64,000 bases of DNA from Ruegeria arenilitoris (GTDB lineage: Bacteria > Pseudomonadota > Alphaproteobacteria > Rhodobacterales > Rhodobacteraceae). The position numbers were made by a program, and so were the translations under genes. The DNA lies in assembly GCF_013030265.1 (NCBI RefSeq), contig NZ_WPZQ01000014.1, positions 1 to 64,000 of the forward strand, read 5' to 3'. Of this stretch, positions 52,129 to 62,370 are shown piece by piece. Numbering within the stretch: position 1 is the first letter of the stretch; each line of letters starts with the position of its first letter. The notes under the pieces are model-generated. The model worked only from the letters and a program-made list of their open reading frames with translations. It had not been told where the DNA came from and did not search any database.

Positions 52129-54684
52129 ATGTCTCGCTACTCGGCCAACGAAATCGAAGCAAAATGGCAGGAAGCCTGGGACAAGGCTGGAATCTTCACC
52201 GCCAACCACAAGGCGGACAAGCCGAAGTATTACGTGCTTGAGATGTTTCCCTACCCGTCGGGCCGAATCCATATGGGGCACGTACGCAACTATACGATGG
52301 GCGATGTGATCGCGCGTCACAAGCTGGCAACCGGACACAACGTGCTGCACCCGATGGGCTGGGATGCGTTCGGGATGCCCGCAGAAAATGCCGCTATGGC
52401 CATTGGCGGCCACCCCAAAGACTGGACCTATAGCAATATTGCCGACATGCGCGGGCAGATGAAACCGCTGGGCCTGTCGATTGACTGGTCCCGCGAATTT
52501 GCCACCTGTGACCCGGAATATTACGGCCAGCAGCAGGCATTGTTCCTTGATATGCTCGATGCTGGCTTGGTTTACCGCAAGAACGCCGTGGTGAACTGGG
52601 ATCCGGTCGATATGACTGTTCTGGCCAATGAACAGGTGGAAAACGGCCGCGGGTGGCGCTCGGGTGCGCTGGTGGAACGGCGCGAGCTGACCCAGTGGTT
52701 CTTCAAGATTTCCGATTATTCCGAAGAATTACTCGACGCGCTGGACACTCTGGATAACTGGCCCGCTAAGGTACGCCTGATGCAGGAAAACTGGATCGGC
52801 AAGTCGCGCGGCCTGCAGTTTGGCTTTGAACGCACCGATGGCGGAGAGCCGATCACCGTATATACGACTCGCCCCGATACGCTGCTGGGCGCGTCTTTCG
52901 TTGGCATCTCACCAGACCACCCGATTGCCAAGCAGCTTGAGGCCGAAAACCCCGAAGTCGCTGAATTTGTTGCCGAATGCCGCAAGGGTGGCACCACGGA
53001 GGAGGCGATCGAGACCGCTGAGAAACTGGGCTATGATACCGGTATCCGCGTAAAACACCCGCTGGACCCAAATTGGGAACTGCCGGTCTGGATCGCGAAC
53101 TTCATCCTGATGGACTACGGCACCGGCGCGATCTTTGCTTGCCCTGCACATGACCAGCGTGACCTCGATTTCTGCCGCAAATATGGCCTGCCGGTCGTCG
53201 ATACATTCTTTGCACTTAATGACGACACGCCGGTCGACCGGATCGCCTTTGTACCTCCTAAAACTGAAAAAGTCCGCTGGGTGAATCACTTTGCTGGCTT
53301 GACCGAGGCGACCGGTGAAGAGGCAATCAACGCCACAGTCGATTTCGCAGAAAAGGCCGGTTGGGGCGAAGGTGTCACCAAATACCGTCTGCGCGACTGG
53401 GGCTTGTCACGCCAGCGCTATTGGGGCTGCCCGATTCCCGTTGTTCACTGTGAAAAATGCGGCACCGTGCCCGAAAAGAAAGAGAATCTGCCGATCGAGC
53501 TGCCATATGACGATGGCAACGGTAAGCCGATAGACTTCTCGATCCCTGGCAACCCTCTGGACCGCCACCCCAACTGGCGTGATACCCCGTGTCCGTCCTG
53601 CGGAGCCCCGGCCAAGCGCGAAACCGACACGATGGACACCTTCGTCGATTCGTCGTGGTATTTCGCCCGTTTCACTGCCCCGCGTGCTGAAACGCCAACC
53701 GATCTGACTGAGGCCGAGTACTGGATGAATGTGGACCAGTATATCGGCGGGATCGAGCATGCGATTCTGCACCTGCTCTATTCGCGTTTCTTTGCCCGGG
53801 CGATGAACATCACCGGACACCTGCCGAAGAAGGCCATTGAGCCGTTCAATGCCCTGTTCACGCAAGGCATGGTGACACATGAGATTTATCAGACCCGTGA
53901 TGCCAACGGTCGTCCGGTCTATCACCTGCCCGAGGACGTGACCGACGGCAAATTGGCTGACGGCACCGAGGTCGAGATCATCCCCTCTGCCAAAATGTCG
54001 AAGTCCAAGAAAAACGTGGTCGACCCCGTCAGCATTATCTCGGCCTTCGGTGCGGATACCGCACGATGGTTCGTTCTGTCCGATTCGCCACCAGAGCGTG
54101 ACGTGGAGTGGACCGCTGCGGGTGCGGAAGCAGCCTTTAAACACCTGAACCGGGTGTGGAATCTCTGCGACAAGATCGGCGCCATGGACCCTGATGCGAA
54201 AGGCGAAGGGGATGAGGCACTGCTGCGCGAGATGCACAAGACCATCCACGATGTGACGCTGGGTGTGGAAAGCTTTGGCTTTAACGCAGCTATCGCGAAA
54301 CTCTATGCATTCACCAATACGCTTGCGAAATCCAAAGCAGGTGCAGCCGCTCAAAAGCAGGCGATCAAGACACTGGCGCAGCTGATGTCGCCAATGACCC
54401 CGCATCTGGCCGAGGATATCTGGGCACATCAGGGCGGCGAAGGTCTGGTAGCCGTCGCTCCTTGGCCGGTCGCTGACGAGGCTATGCTGGTTGATGACAC
54501 CGTCACCCTGCCGATCCAGATCAACGGCAAGCGCCGCGCAGAAATCAGCGTGGCCAAGGATCTGGCCAAGGATGAGGTTGAAAAAATCGCGCTCAGCACC
54601 GAAGCTGTGCAAAAGGCGCTGGATGGTAATGCGCCTAAGAAAGTGATTGTTGTACCGGGCCGGATCGTCAATGTCGTCGTTTGA
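52129..54684 (+). CDS. leuS: Leucyl-tRNA synthetase
   Basis: An 851-residue class I synthetase. The HIGH motif appears as [11 protein letters not shown] (41-51), the CP1 editing domain is present, and KMSKS is at 622-626. The AAGGA site lies nine bases before ATG 52129. It is followed directly by lptE and holA, a conserved order in proteobacteria. Confidence 0.97.
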   Translation: MSRYSANEIEAKWQEAWDKAGIFTANHKADKPKYYVLEMFPYPSGRIHMGHVRNYTMGDVIARHKLATGHNVLHPMGWDAFGMPAENAAMAIGGHPKDWTYSNIADMRGQMKPLGLSIDWSREFATCDPEYYGQQQALFLDMLDAGLVYRKNAVVNWDPVDMTVLANEQVENGRGWRSGALVERRELTQWFFKISDYSEELLDALDTLDNWPAKVRLMQENWIGKSRGLQFGFERTDGGEPITVYTTRPDTLLGASFVGISPDHPIAKQLEAENPEVAEFVAECRKGGTTEEAIETAEKLGYDTGIRVKHPLDPNWELPVWIANFILMDYGTGAIFACPAHDQRDLDFCRKYGLPVVDTFFALNDDTPVDRIAFVPPKTEKVRWVNHFAGLTEATGEEAINATVDFAEKAGWGEGVTKYRLRDWGLSRQRYWGCPIPVVHCEKCGTVPEKKENLPIELPYDDGNGKPIDFSIPGNPLDRHPNWRDTPCPSCGAPAKRETDTMDTFVDSSWYFARFTAPRAETPTDLTEAEYWMNVDQYIGGIEHAILHLLYSRFFARAMNITGHLPKKAIEPFNALFTQGMVTHEIYQTRDANGRPVYHLPEDVTDGKLADGTEVEIIPSAKMSKSKKNVVDPVSIISAFGADTARWFVLSDSPPERDVEWTAAGAEAAFKHLNRVWNLCDKIGAMDPDAKGEGDEALLREMHKTIHDVTLGVESFGFNAAIAKLYAFTNTLAKSKAGAAAQKQAIKTLAQLMSPMTPHLAEDIWAHQGGEGLVAVAPWPVADEAMLVDDTVTLPIQINGKRRAEISVAKDLAKDEVEKIALSTEAVQKALDGNAPKKVIVVPGRIVNVVV

Positions 54685-55162
54685 TCGCAGAACCTTGTTG
54701 CTGATGCCGTTGGCAATTGCCGCGTGCGGTTTTCAGCCCGTGTATGCCCCAGGTGGGGCGGGATCGAACCTTTACGGAAAGGTCGCCGTTTCTGCCCCCA
54801 ATACGGTCGACAGCTACTTGCTGGTCCAGAATCTCGAGCAACGGCTCGGGCGTAGTGCGACATCGGGCAGTGATTACAATTTGGATGTGCAGGTTTCGGC
54901 CGTTGTCCGGGGGGCCGCCATCACCCCAACCAACGAAACCACGCGCTACACGATCGATGGTCGGGCGGATTACTCGCTGAAATCCGCAGAAACCGGTCAG
55001 ATCGTTGCCTCGGGCACGGTGACCGATTTCGTCGCCTACTCTGCGGCAGGCTCAACCGTGTCCACGCTCGCAGATGAACGCGATGCAAAAGATCGGTTGA
55101 TGACGATCCTTGCGGATCAGATTGTCACGCAGCTTTACGCCAACCCCGGTCTGGCCACATGA
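54671..55162 (+). CDS. lptE: LPS-assembly lipoprotein LptE
   Basis: A 163-residue lipoprotein that plugs the LptD barrel during lipopolysaccharide insertion. The signal ends in IAAC (C19), followed by [10 protein letters not shown], typical of LptE. The gene overlaps the end of leuS by 14 bases and shares ATGA with holA. Confidence 0.9.
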   Translation: MSSFDRRTLLLMPLAIAACGFQPVYAPGGAGSNLYGKVAVSAPNTVDSYLLVQNLEQRLGRSATSGSDYNLDVQVSAVVRGAAITPTNETTRYTIDGRADYSLKSAETGQIVASGTVTDFVAYSAAGSTVSTLADERDAKDRLMTILADQIVTQLYANPGLAT

Positions 55163-56187
55163 AGTTAAGCCCGCGTGAGGCAGAAGGCTATTTCGCTAAG
55201 CCCGACGCGGACAAGGTTGGATTGTTGATCTACGGGTCGGATGCCATGCGCGTCGCACTCAAGCGTCAACAAGTCTTGGCATCTCTGCTCGGCCCGAATG
55301 CCGAAGAAGAGATGCGCCTGACACGAATGCCCGGTGCAGATTTGCGCGGTGATCCGGCACTTTTGTTGGATGCAGTCAAAGCAGTTGGCTTTTTCCCTGG
55401 TCCCCGGGCCGTTTTCGTTGAAGACACAACAGATGCTGCCGCACCGGCGATCATCTCGGCGCTTGAAGACTGGGCACCCGGTGACGCCCAGATCATCATC
55501 ACGGCCGGGCAGCTCAAACCAAGTTCCAAAATCCGCAAGGCGTTTGAGGCGAATCCTGCAGCCTATGCGGTTGGTATCTATGACGATCCGCCATCGCGGG
55601 CCGAGGTTGAGCGGGTACTCAACCAAGCCGGATTGCAGAACATCCCACGTGATTCCATGTCTGCTCTCAGCGAGTTGGCGACAGGGTTAAGTCCGGGAGA
55701 CTTCACCCAAACCGTTGAAAAACTGTCGCTTTACAAGCGTGGTGACGAATCGGAATTGACGGTTGAAGATATCGAGGCTTGCGCACCCCGCTCGACCGAG
55801 GCGGCTTTGGACGATGTACTCAACGTGGTAGCCGAAGGTCGCGCCGGAGAGATCGGGCCGCTGATCCGACGCCTACAGGCGCAGGGGACCAATGGTGTAA
55901 CCCTGTGCATCGGCGCAACCCGGCATTTTCGCACACTGTATGCCTGTGCCTCTGATCCGGGTGGGGCCGCACAAGGCATCGGCAAACTGCGCCCGCCCGT
56001 TTATGGCAAACGGCGTGACCGCATTCTGCGGCAGGCGCAAGGTTGGGGTGCACCCAAGCTACAAACCGCACTTACGGTTCTGACCGATACGGACCTGTCT
56101 CTGCGGTCAGCCGGACAAACTGCGCCCGCTATGGCGCTGGTCGAACGCGCGATGATCCGGATCGCCATGCTGGCCCGTTCACGCTGA
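55159..56187 (+). CDS. holA: DNA polymerase III delta subunit
   Basis: The clamp-loader delta subunit that opens the beta sliding clamp. The 342-residue protein has the N-terminal region (VGLLIYGSDAMRVALKRQQVL), the delta-type AAA+ fold without Walker motifs and a C-terminal collar domain. It is coupled to lptE by an ATGA overlap, as in many proteobacteria. Confidence 0.93.
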   Translation: MKLSPREAEGYFAKPDADKVGLLIYGSDAMRVALKRQQVLASLLGPNAEEEMRLTRMPGADLRGDPALLLDAVKAVGFFPGPRAVFVEDTTDAAAPAIISALEDWAPGDAQIIITAGQLKPSSKIRKAFEANPAAYAVGIYDDPPSRAEVERVLNQAGLQNIPRDSMSALSELATGLSPGDFTQTVEKLSLYKRGDESELTVEDIEACAPRSTEAALDDVLNVVAEGRAGEIGPLIRRLQAQGTNGVTLCIGATRHFRTLYACASDPGGAAQGIGKLRPPVYGKRRDRILRQAQGWGAPKLQTALTVLTDTDLSLRSAGQTAPAMALVERAMIRIAMLARSR

Positions 56188-56263
56188 GGTGACCTCCCGT
56201 TTGACTTGACGCCCGCCAATTGAACTTCAGATTGGACACAGTCATGTCAGCCGGGAGATTCTC

Positions 56264-56860
56264 ATGTACAAAGTCTATGGTCGCATCCAAAGCCGCGCAT
56301 CGCGGGTAATCTGGTTGCTGGAGGAGCTGGGACAGGACTACGAGTTCATCAATGTCGGACCGCATGATCCTCAGGTGCTGGCTTTGAACCCGTCGGGTAA
56401 AATTCCGGTTCTTGTGGACGGGAACACTGTAATTTCGGACAGCTCGGCGATCATGACCTATCTGGCCGACAAGCATGGCGCATTTACCTTCCCGGCCGGC
56501 ACCGAAGAGCGCGCTGCGCAGGATTCTCTGTTTCACGCGCTTCTGGATGAATTTGACGCAGTTCTGTGGGTCGCTGCGCGCCACGGGTTCGCTTTGCCCG
56601 AAGAAAAACGTGTGCCGCAGATCTCGGATTCAGCGAAATGGGAATTCGACCGAAACTTTCAGCGTATGGGTGATCGGTTCAAAGGTCCCTTCCTGCAAGG
56701 TGACACCATGACCATTGCCGACATCCTGTGCATCCATTGCATGAGTTGGGCAAAGTCCGCCGGTTTCCCGCTGAATTCGGACGTGTTGAAAGCCTACGGC
56801 AAAGAGGTACGCAATCGCCCTGCCTATCTCAAGTTGGGAGAGCTGGCTCAAGCCGCCTAA
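56264..56860 (+). CDS. Glutathione S-transferase-family protein
   Basis: A 198-residue GST with an N-terminal thioredoxin-like domain (SRASRVIWLLEELGQDYEFINV, NPSGKIPVLVDGNTVISDSSAIMTYLAD) and an all-helical C-terminal domain. The conserved S-R-A-S-R near the N-terminus occupies the catalytic Ser/Cys position. Substrate unknown. The end overlaps the convergent flavoprotein gene by four bases. Confidence 0.9.
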   Translation: MYKVYGRIQSRASRVIWLLEELGQDYEFINVGPHDPQVLALNPSGKIPVLVDGNTVISDSSAIMTYLADKHGAFTFPAGTEERAAQDSLFHALLDEFDAVLWVAARHGFALPEEKRVPQISDSAKWEFDRNFQRMGDRFKGPFLQGDTMTIADILCIHCMSWAKSAGFPLNSDVLKAYGKEVRNRPAYLKLGELAQAA

Positions 56861-58047
56861 GCGTTAACGGTCTGCTGCAACCATTCCGCAGCAGACCTGC
56901 CAGCCCACCGACCAGTCGCGAGACACGCGGTCAACAGATACCCCCCGGTCGGGGCCTCCCAATCCAGCATCTCACCGGCACAGAACACGCCCGGCAAGTC
57001 GCGTAGCATTAACCCGTCATCCATGGCTGATTGTTTTATGCCACCAGCTGTTGAGATAGCCTCGTCCAAGGGCCGCAATCCCGCATGGCGGATTGGAAGC
57101 TTTTTCAGCATCCTGACCGGGTCTTCCTGCATTTGAGGATCGCCTTTTGACATCTCATGAAAAAGGGCAATCTTTTGCGGCGAAAGGCGCAATCCATTCT
57201 TAAGCCATTGGGAAAGAGTAGTTTTTGATTTTTTCCTGGCAAATCTGGCCTTCAATTCGTCCCGAGTTAAATCGGGCAACAGATCAACACAAAGCGGCAC
57301 CCCGTCCCGCAATGCAGGGGTCAGAGGGTAGAGGCCACCACCTTCCAATCCGTTTGCTGATATCGTCGCCTCACCCCGGCTTTCCAATTCTCCGGCGGTC
57401 CAGCGCACCGCCTTGAGAGCGGCACCAAAATGGGGCTGCATATATGCGCTCCATTCTACTGAGAGTGCCGAGTTAGCGGGCGCAAACGGAGCGATCGGAA
57501 CACCTTTATCAGCCAAAACCGGCGCCCAAGCACCATCCGAGCCCAGACGAGACCAACTGGCACCGCCCAGCGCCAGAATCGTCGCATCTGCCTGTACTTG
57601 ATTGCGGTTGTCAGGGGTCTCAAACACCAGCGAAGGACCCTCCCAGCCAGTCCAACGCCATCGGGTTCTGATCTGAACACCTTTTTCCCCCAGACGCGCC
57701 AACCAGGCCCGAAGCAGAGGTGACGCCTTCATGACCTTCGGAAATACTCGTCCTGTAGAACCGGTAAACAACTCTTGCCCCAAATCCTGGGCCCAGCCTT
57801 GAACGGATTGTGCGTCGAACTCGGCAATGATCGGGTCCAGCCAGTTCTGCGCCTGATCGTAAGACTGGATCAATTGCTCGAACGGCTCATCCTTGGTCAG
57901 GTTCAGACCGGACTTCCCGGCCATCAGAAACTTGCGCGCGACCGAGGGTTTGGCTTCGGCTACGAGAACCGAATGACCAGCATCAGCAAGCTGCTCAGCG
58001 GCCATCAGCCCGGCTGGACCTGCCCCGATCACCACGGTCTGCGCCAT
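56857..58047 (-). CDS. HI0933/BaiN-family flavoprotein (TIGR03862-like)
   Basis: A 396-residue FAD protein with the N-terminal VVIGAGPAGLMAAEQLADAG, GGASWSRLGSDGAW and the C-terminal FCAGEMLDWEAPTGGYLLTACLATG motif. Relatives include RdsA/BaiN-type enzymes of uncertain activity. Two adjacent ATGs (58050, 58047) follow a GAGGG site; the second fits spacing better. It is divergent from the HNH gene. Confidence 0.87.
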   Translation of the reverse strand: MAQTVVIGAGPAGLMAAEQLADAGHSVLVAEAKPSVARKFLMAGKSGLNLTKDEPFEQLIQSYDQAQNWLDPIIAEFDAQSVQGWAQDLGQELFTGSTGRVFPKVMKASPLLRAWLARLGEKGVQIRTRWRWTGWEGPSLVFETPDNRNQVQADATILALGGASWSRLGSDGAWAPVLADKGVPIAPFAPANSALSVEWSAYMQPHFGAALKAVRWTAGELESRGEATISANGLEGGGLYPLTPALRDGVPLCVDLLPDLTRDELKARFARKKSKTTLSQWLKNGLRLSPQKIALFHEMSKGDPQMQEDPVRMLKKLPIRHAGLRPLDEAISTAGGIKQSAMDDGLMLRDLPGVFCAGEMLDWEAPTGGYLLTACLATGRWAGRSAAEWLQQTVNA

Positions 58048-58095
58048 CATCACCCTCTTGCGTTGCTCTGTTTTCAGCGCGAATTTGCTGTCATC

Positions 58096-58392
58096 ATGAC
58101 GAACAGCGATCCGATCTGCCCACTTTGCGACCGCCCCATTCCGGATGGGACCGGCAGCCTGCATCATCTGATCCCAAAACTCAAAGGGGGCAAGGGTGGA
58201 CCAACTGTTTTGCTACATCAGATTTGTCATAAAGAGGTTCACGCCACTCTGACTGAGGCCGAGCTTGCGCGCAGTTTCAATACTGTCGATGCCCTGCGCA
58301 CCCACCCTCGCCTTGAGAAATTTCTCAATTGGGTTCGCAAACGTCCGCCCGGATTTCGTTCCAAAGTTCCGGGCAAGCGACGCGGGCGATGA
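58096..58392 (+). CDS. Small HNH-domain protein
   Basis: A 98-residue protein consisting of little more than an HNH fold. A CxxC pair (C8, C11), LHHLIPK (H23-H24) and QICHKEVH (C44, H49) form the zinc/nuclease core, and a basic tail (KRRGR) ends the protein. It may nick or bind nucleic acid; its cellular role is unknown. ATG 58096 is 48 bases from the divergent flavoprotein start. Its stop abuts the convergent VOC gene. Confidence 0.8.
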   Translation: MTNSDPICPLCDRPIPDGTGSLHHLIPKLKGGKGGPTVLLHQICHKEVHATLTEAELARSFNTVDALRTHPRLEKFLNWVRKRPPGFRSKVPGKRRGR

Positions 58393-59130
58393 TCAGCCGG
58401 GCAAGACCGGATCGCCTTGCACATCCTGCATCGGCTGGGTGAGGCCCTGAACCTCAATCCCCCGATATTCTGGCACAGAGGCAAACCGAGCCTCAGGAAG
58501 GTGTTGGAGTTCAAGCGTTGTATAGGGACGCTTCCAAAGCCACTCTCGGTTTTCAACGGCCCAGAGATCCGGGTTTGGCGGCCTCTCATCGGTGAAAGCA
58601 TAAAAATGCAGATCGAAACCGTAGGGGGCAACTTCCTGTATCGAAAGCAATTGCATTCCCTGTTTGCGCCAGAATGTATCTTCAGAGGCTATATCCCCTG
58701 TCCGCAGCGTGATCTGACCAATGCAGGCTTCCGAAAACGGTAAAGCCGGATCGCCTACATTCTCAGGGCGATTGCCTTCGAAATCATGCTGCAGCAATTC
58801 GATGACAAAGCCTTCGGGATCGCTCAGATGGCACATATAGCCGATATCCAGAAACTGGTTCGGCTCACTTACGGGCACACCCATCCGGCGTAGATGCGAG
58901 GCTGCTAAATCCACGTTCGGAAGCGTGATGCCAATCTTCCAATACCGATGCCCCCTGTCGTGGCTGTACCCGTTGCCTCCGGGCATCAACAAAAGATCTG
59001 CATCCTGCCCGGGGTAACCAACGCGAAGGTTTGGCCCCTCGTGTGATACCGACATCCCCAGAACATCCCGATAGAAGTCGGCCAATCGACCCGGGTCGGC
59101 AACACGCAGGCGTAATGCGGAAAGCCTCAT
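58393..59130 (-). CDS. Two-domain VOC-family (glyoxalase/extradiol dioxygenase-like) protein
   Basis: A 245-residue protein with two beta-alpha-beta-beta-beta repeats. The first ends in CHLSDPEGFVIELLQHD with the expected His and Glu; in the second the usual first His position is less clear (GQITLRTGD), so the metal site may be incomplete. It could be a dioxygenase, lyase or isomerase. ATG 59130 overlaps the crotonase stop as ATGA. It is the last gene of a coupled SDR-crotonase-VOC operon. Confidence 0.8.
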   Translation of the reverse strand: MRLSALRLRVADPGRLADFYRDVLGMSVSHEGPNLRVGYPGQDADLLLMPGGNGYSHDRGHRYWKIGITLPNVDLAASHLRRMGVPVSEPNQFLDIGYMCHLSDPEGFVIELLQHDFEGNRPENVGDPALPFSEACIGQITLRTGDIASEDTFWRKQGMQLLSIQEVAPYGFDLHFYAFTDERPPNPDLWAVENREWLWKRPYTTLELQHLPEARFASVPEYRGIEVQGLTQPMQDVQGDPVLPG

Positions 59131-59735
59131 CCACATAGCTCCGCAATGCCTGCCGCAATCCTGGGCTCAGCGGCAACGCTGTCAGCAACGAGGTCACGTG
59201 CGGTTTGCATCAGCAGGTCGGGTTCAACGATGCGATCCACCAGTCCGAAGGCATAAGCCTCGTCTGCTGAAATTTTCTGCCCTGCCATCAGGATCATTTT
59301 GGTTCTCGATGGGCCGATCAATGCAGCCATCCGTTTAGGATCAGAGGGTTGCGGCAGGAAACCCAGTTTCATCACAGGATAGAAAAACCTAGCAGAAGGG
59401 ACGGCAATACGAATATCGCAGGCCAGTGCCATCCCATTCGCACCGCCAGCCAATGTACCATTCAGAGCGGCAACAGTCAGGCACGGCAGAGCTGCAATAG
59501 CACCCGACAAACGCTCCCACACATCCGAGGTTGCAAGCCCGGCACGTGCCTCATCAAGATCTGCACCGGCGCTGAACACTTTGCCAGCACCGGTCAGAAT
59601 CAAGGCCTTGGCGTCGGTCGCCGACTCGGCGATTTCGGCCAGTTCCGTCAGCATGGCCTCGGTCAGGGCGTTCGCCTTGTCGGGGTTATTGATAGTGACC
59701 GTCCACAGATCACCGTCCTGAGCGAGTTCGATCAC
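59127..59735 (-). CDS. Crotonase-superfamily protein lacking canonical catalytic glutamates
   Basis: A 202-residue protein with the crotonase core (ALTEAML, GKVFSAGADLDEA, LNGTLAGGANGMALACDIRI) that forms the oxyanion hole. It is shorter than the usual 255 residues, missing much of the C-terminal helical part. At the two positions of the hydratase glutamates the sequence has G (in GGANGMALACD) and V (in FYPVMKLGFLP). It is therefore unlikely to be a classical enoyl-CoA hydratase and may be an isomerase, thioesterase or other acyl-CoA enzyme. GTG start overlaps the SDR stop. Confidence 0.82.
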   Translation of the reverse strand: MIELAQDGDLWTVTINNPDKANALTEAMLTELAEIAESATDAKALILTGAGKVFSAGADLDEARAGLATSDVWERLSGAIAALPCLTVAALNGTLAGGANGMALACDIRIAVPSARFFYPVMKLGFLPQPSDPKRMAALIGPSRTKMILMAGQKISADEAYAFGLVDRIVEPDLLMQTARDLVADSVAAEPRIAAGIAELCG

Positions 59736-60481
59736 GACAGTCCGATCCTTTTGCGAATGTCTTCCACTCTCAGCGAGATTTCCGCACCAAGAAACTCATC
59801 GGCATCTTCAGAACACATCCACAGCAGCGCGCGGGCAGGCCAATCCGCCGGGATGTGATCATCCCAGTCCAACTGGCTGACGGGGTTGATGCCGCTAGCC
59901 TTGATCACACGCTGCATTTCTGTGGCAACCGTTCCGGGCGACAGCCCCATTGCACGGATCCCGTGATGCGCTTCTTCCAGATGCAAACACTCGGTCAGCA
60001 TCTTTGCACCGGCCTTCGAGGCACAATAGTGGCTCCATGCCTCTACCGGGTTTGATGCCGCACCCGAAGATACTGTCAACACAGTACCTCCGCCTGCCGC
60101 TCTCATGATGGGTAAAGCAGCACGCATTCCGTAGAAGACACCCTTGAGGTTGATATCAATCGCCTGGCTCCATGCATCTGTATCAGCGTTGGATAAATGG
60201 AATATCGGCTCGATGACCCCTGCATTGCCGATCAGGATGTCCAGACCACCGAACCGGTCAACACAATCAGCAACCGCCTGCTCGACCTGTGCAAAGTTGC
60301 TGACGTCGCAGGCCAGCGCGATTGCATTGTCACCCAGCGCGGCCGCGAGCGCCTCGATCTGGTCGCGGCTGCGAGCCACCAAAGCGACATTGGCACCGGC
60401 TGCGGCAAAAACGCGCCCCGCCTCTGCGCCAATACCCCTGCTCGCGCCGGTAATGAGTACTGTTTTGCCCTGCAACTGCAT
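59732..60481 (-). CDS. Short-chain dehydrogenase/reductase
   Basis: A 249-residue classical SDR with TGASRGIG cofactor loop, NAG, catalytic Ser (TVSSGAAS) and YCASK. The absence of an acidic residue right after the second strand (ALVARSRDQ) suggests NADP(H) preference. It is the first gene of a three-gene overlapping operon with crotonase and VOC proteins. ATG 60481 begins the family sequence. Confidence 0.9.
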   Translation of the reverse strand: MQLQGKTVLITGASRGIGAEAGRVFAAAGANVALVARSRDQIEALAAALGDNAIALACDVSNFAQVEQAVADCVDRFGGLDILIGNAGVIEPIFHLSNADTDAWSQAIDINLKGVFYGMRAALPIMRAAGGGTVLTVSSGAASNPVEAWSHYCASKAGAKMLTECLHLEEAHHGIRAMGLSPGTVATEMQRVIKASGINPVSQLDWDDHIPADWPARALLWMCSEDADEFLGAEISLRVEDIRKRIGLS

Positions 60482-60615
60482 CGTCTGCTCCCCATGCTTT
60501 GAGATTGAGTAACGTCGTACCGTGCAAAGGGGGAATTGGTCCACCCCTTGCCCCCTTGACGACCGACGCCTCAGGCACGACGATGCGCCCAAAATTGATG
60601 AAGAAGGGTTCCCTT

Positions 60616-62139
60616 ATGTCTGTTTTCCTTCGCCGCAGCTGCGGCGCGGCCTTGGCTTATGCCGTTATTACCCAAGGCGCATTTGCTGAAGTTACTGCAA
60701 AAGATGTCTGGTCGGACTGGCAGTCCTACATGAGCAGCATGGGTTACACCGTGAGCGGAGATGAGAGTGTCTCGGGCGATGTAACCACCATTTCCAATCT
60801 CACCATGACCATGGATATCCCGGAAAATGACGGGAAATTCGACATGGTCGTGCCTGAAATGAAGCTGACTGAAAACGGCGACGGCACTGTGAGCATCAAC
60901 TTCCCCGATAGCTTCCCCATGACCATCTCCGGAGATGCTGAAGGTGAGGCGTTCTCGGTTGATGTTCTGTATACCCATAGTCAGCTTGAGATGCTTGTCT
61001 CGGGCTCGCCCGAAGATATGACATATGACTATTCGGCCGACAGCCTTGGAATCTCGCTGGACAAGATCGAGGTTGATGGGGAAGCCATGCCTGACGACGC
61101 GCTTGTCGTGAAAGTCTCGATGAATGACTTTGCCGGCAAATCGCGGATGCTGATCGGTGAAAACCGCGATGTTGATCAGAGCTTTACCGCAGCGGACCTG
61201 ACTTATGATCTGATGTTCGATGAACCGGACTCAGATGAAAAGGCCCGGATCAACGGCAAGCTGGAGAAACTAGCTTTTGAGGGTGAAAACATCATCCCCG
61301 CTGGTTTCAACTTTGCAGACATCCAGAGCGCTTACGAAGCAGGCTTCTCGTTCTCGGGCGTCTTTGACTATGCTGCCGGGATGACAAACATCGCCGGGAC
61401 CAGCGAAGGCGAAGACTTCTCAATGGCCAGCAGCTCGGAAGGGGGTCGCTTTGCGGCCAGCATCGACGCCGAGCGCCTTGCTTATGACGTTGAGCAGAAC
61501 AGTTCGAAACTGGAAGTAACAACCGCTGAACTGCCTTTCCCGATCGAAATCGCTATGGCGAAAGCAGGCTTCAAGTTCGAATTCCCTATTAAAGCTTCGG
61601 AAGAGATTCAGCCTTTCGGCTTTGCCATGAACCTGACCGATTTCACCATGTCAGATGTACTGTGGAGCATGTTCGATCCTGCAGGCGAATTGCCGCGTGA
61701 TCCGGCGACAATCTCGCTCGACACATCCGGCACGGCTAAGGTCATGGTGAACATTTTGGATCCTGAAGTCGCAGAATCGCTCGAATCTTCGGATGAGATG
61801 CCAGGTGAACTGCACTCGCTGAAGGTTAACGAGCTGCTGGTTTCGCTGGTTGGCGCAAAACTGACGGGCGATGGTGATTTCACCTTCGACAATTCCAACA
61901 CCGAGAGCATTGACGATCTTCCGGTTCCGGCTGGCGTTGCAAATCTGCAATTGGTTGGTGCAAACGCTCTGATCGACAAACTGATCGGCATGGGTCTGAT
62001 GTCTGACAACGACGCGATGGGCGCGCGTATGATGATGGGAATGATGGCCGTACCGGGCGAAGAACCCGATACGCTGAACTCGACCATCGAATTCACAGAA
62101 GACGGTCAGATTCTGGCTAACGGTCAGCGCATCAAGTAA
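60616..62139 (+). CDS. DUF2125 periplasmic/envelope protein
   Basis: A 507-residue protein with a signal peptide of about 20 residues (ending GAFA). The mature part is acidic and made of repeated beta-strand segments with sulfur-poor composition, typical of alphaproteobacterial DUF2125. Function unknown; a lipid-transfer-like (AsmA-like) or envelope-structural role is possible. ATG 60616 has AGAAGGG seven bases upstream, better than ATG 60598 or 60583. It ends in a strong terminator. Confidence 0.83.
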   Translation: MSVFLRRSCGAALAYAVITQGAFAEVTAKDVWSDWQSYMSSMGYTVSGDESVSGDVTTISNLTMTMDIPENDGKFDMVVPEMKLTENGDGTVSINFPDSFPMTISGDAEGEAFSVDVLYTHSQLEMLVSGSPEDMTYDYSADSLGISLDKIEVDGEAMPDDALVVKVSMNDFAGKSRMLIGENRDVDQSFTAADLTYDLMFDEPDSDEKARINGKLEKLAFEGENIIPAGFNFADIQSAYEAGFSFSGVFDYAAGMTNIAGTSEGEDFSMASSSEGGRFAASIDAERLAYDVEQNSSKLEVTTAELPFPIEIAMAKAGFKFEFPIKASEEIQPFGFAMNLTDFTMSDVLWSMFDPAGELPRDPATISLDTSGTAKVMVNILDPEVAESLESSDEMPGELHSLKVNELLVSLVGAKLTGDGDFTFDNSNTESIDDLPVPAGVANLQLVGANALIDKLIGMGLMSDNDAMGARMMMGMMAVPGEEPDTLNSTIEFTEDGQILANGQRIK

Positions 62140-62151
62140 GCGCCTCAGATT

Positions 62152-62178
62152 AGAAAAGACCGCACTGCGGTCTTTTCT
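62152..62178. terminator. Bidirectional-type rho-independent terminator after DUF2125
   Basis: A perfect 12-bp stem (62152-62163 with 62167-62178) with an ACT loop; the right arm ends in TTTTCTT and the left arm carries an A-run, so it can work in both directions. It lies 12 bases beyond the DUF2125 stop. The following 190 bases up to pmbA hold no supportable gene. Confidence 0.9.
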
Positions 62179-62370
62179 TCCCTCGGGAACTCAGGGTTAC
62201 AGTGATCGCTCCAATTTCGCTAAGAATTGACGGCAACCGAACCCTATGAATACCTTCATTATCTCAGGTATATCGCTCGTTTCGCTGGGTTTTGATGCAC
62301 CCAACCAGGTGTCTGGTCTTGCGGGACGCGCCGTCCAAGGCTAGGTCCAATGAAGTCAGACGGAGGCCTC

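Noticed and set aside
53407-54612. 401-codon minus-strand frame inside leuS
   Set aside because: Entirely antisense to leuS with no independent support.
62247-62345. 32-codon plus-strand frame before pmbA
   Set aside because: No ribosome-binding site, no conserved feature, and it lies in the leader region of pmbA.
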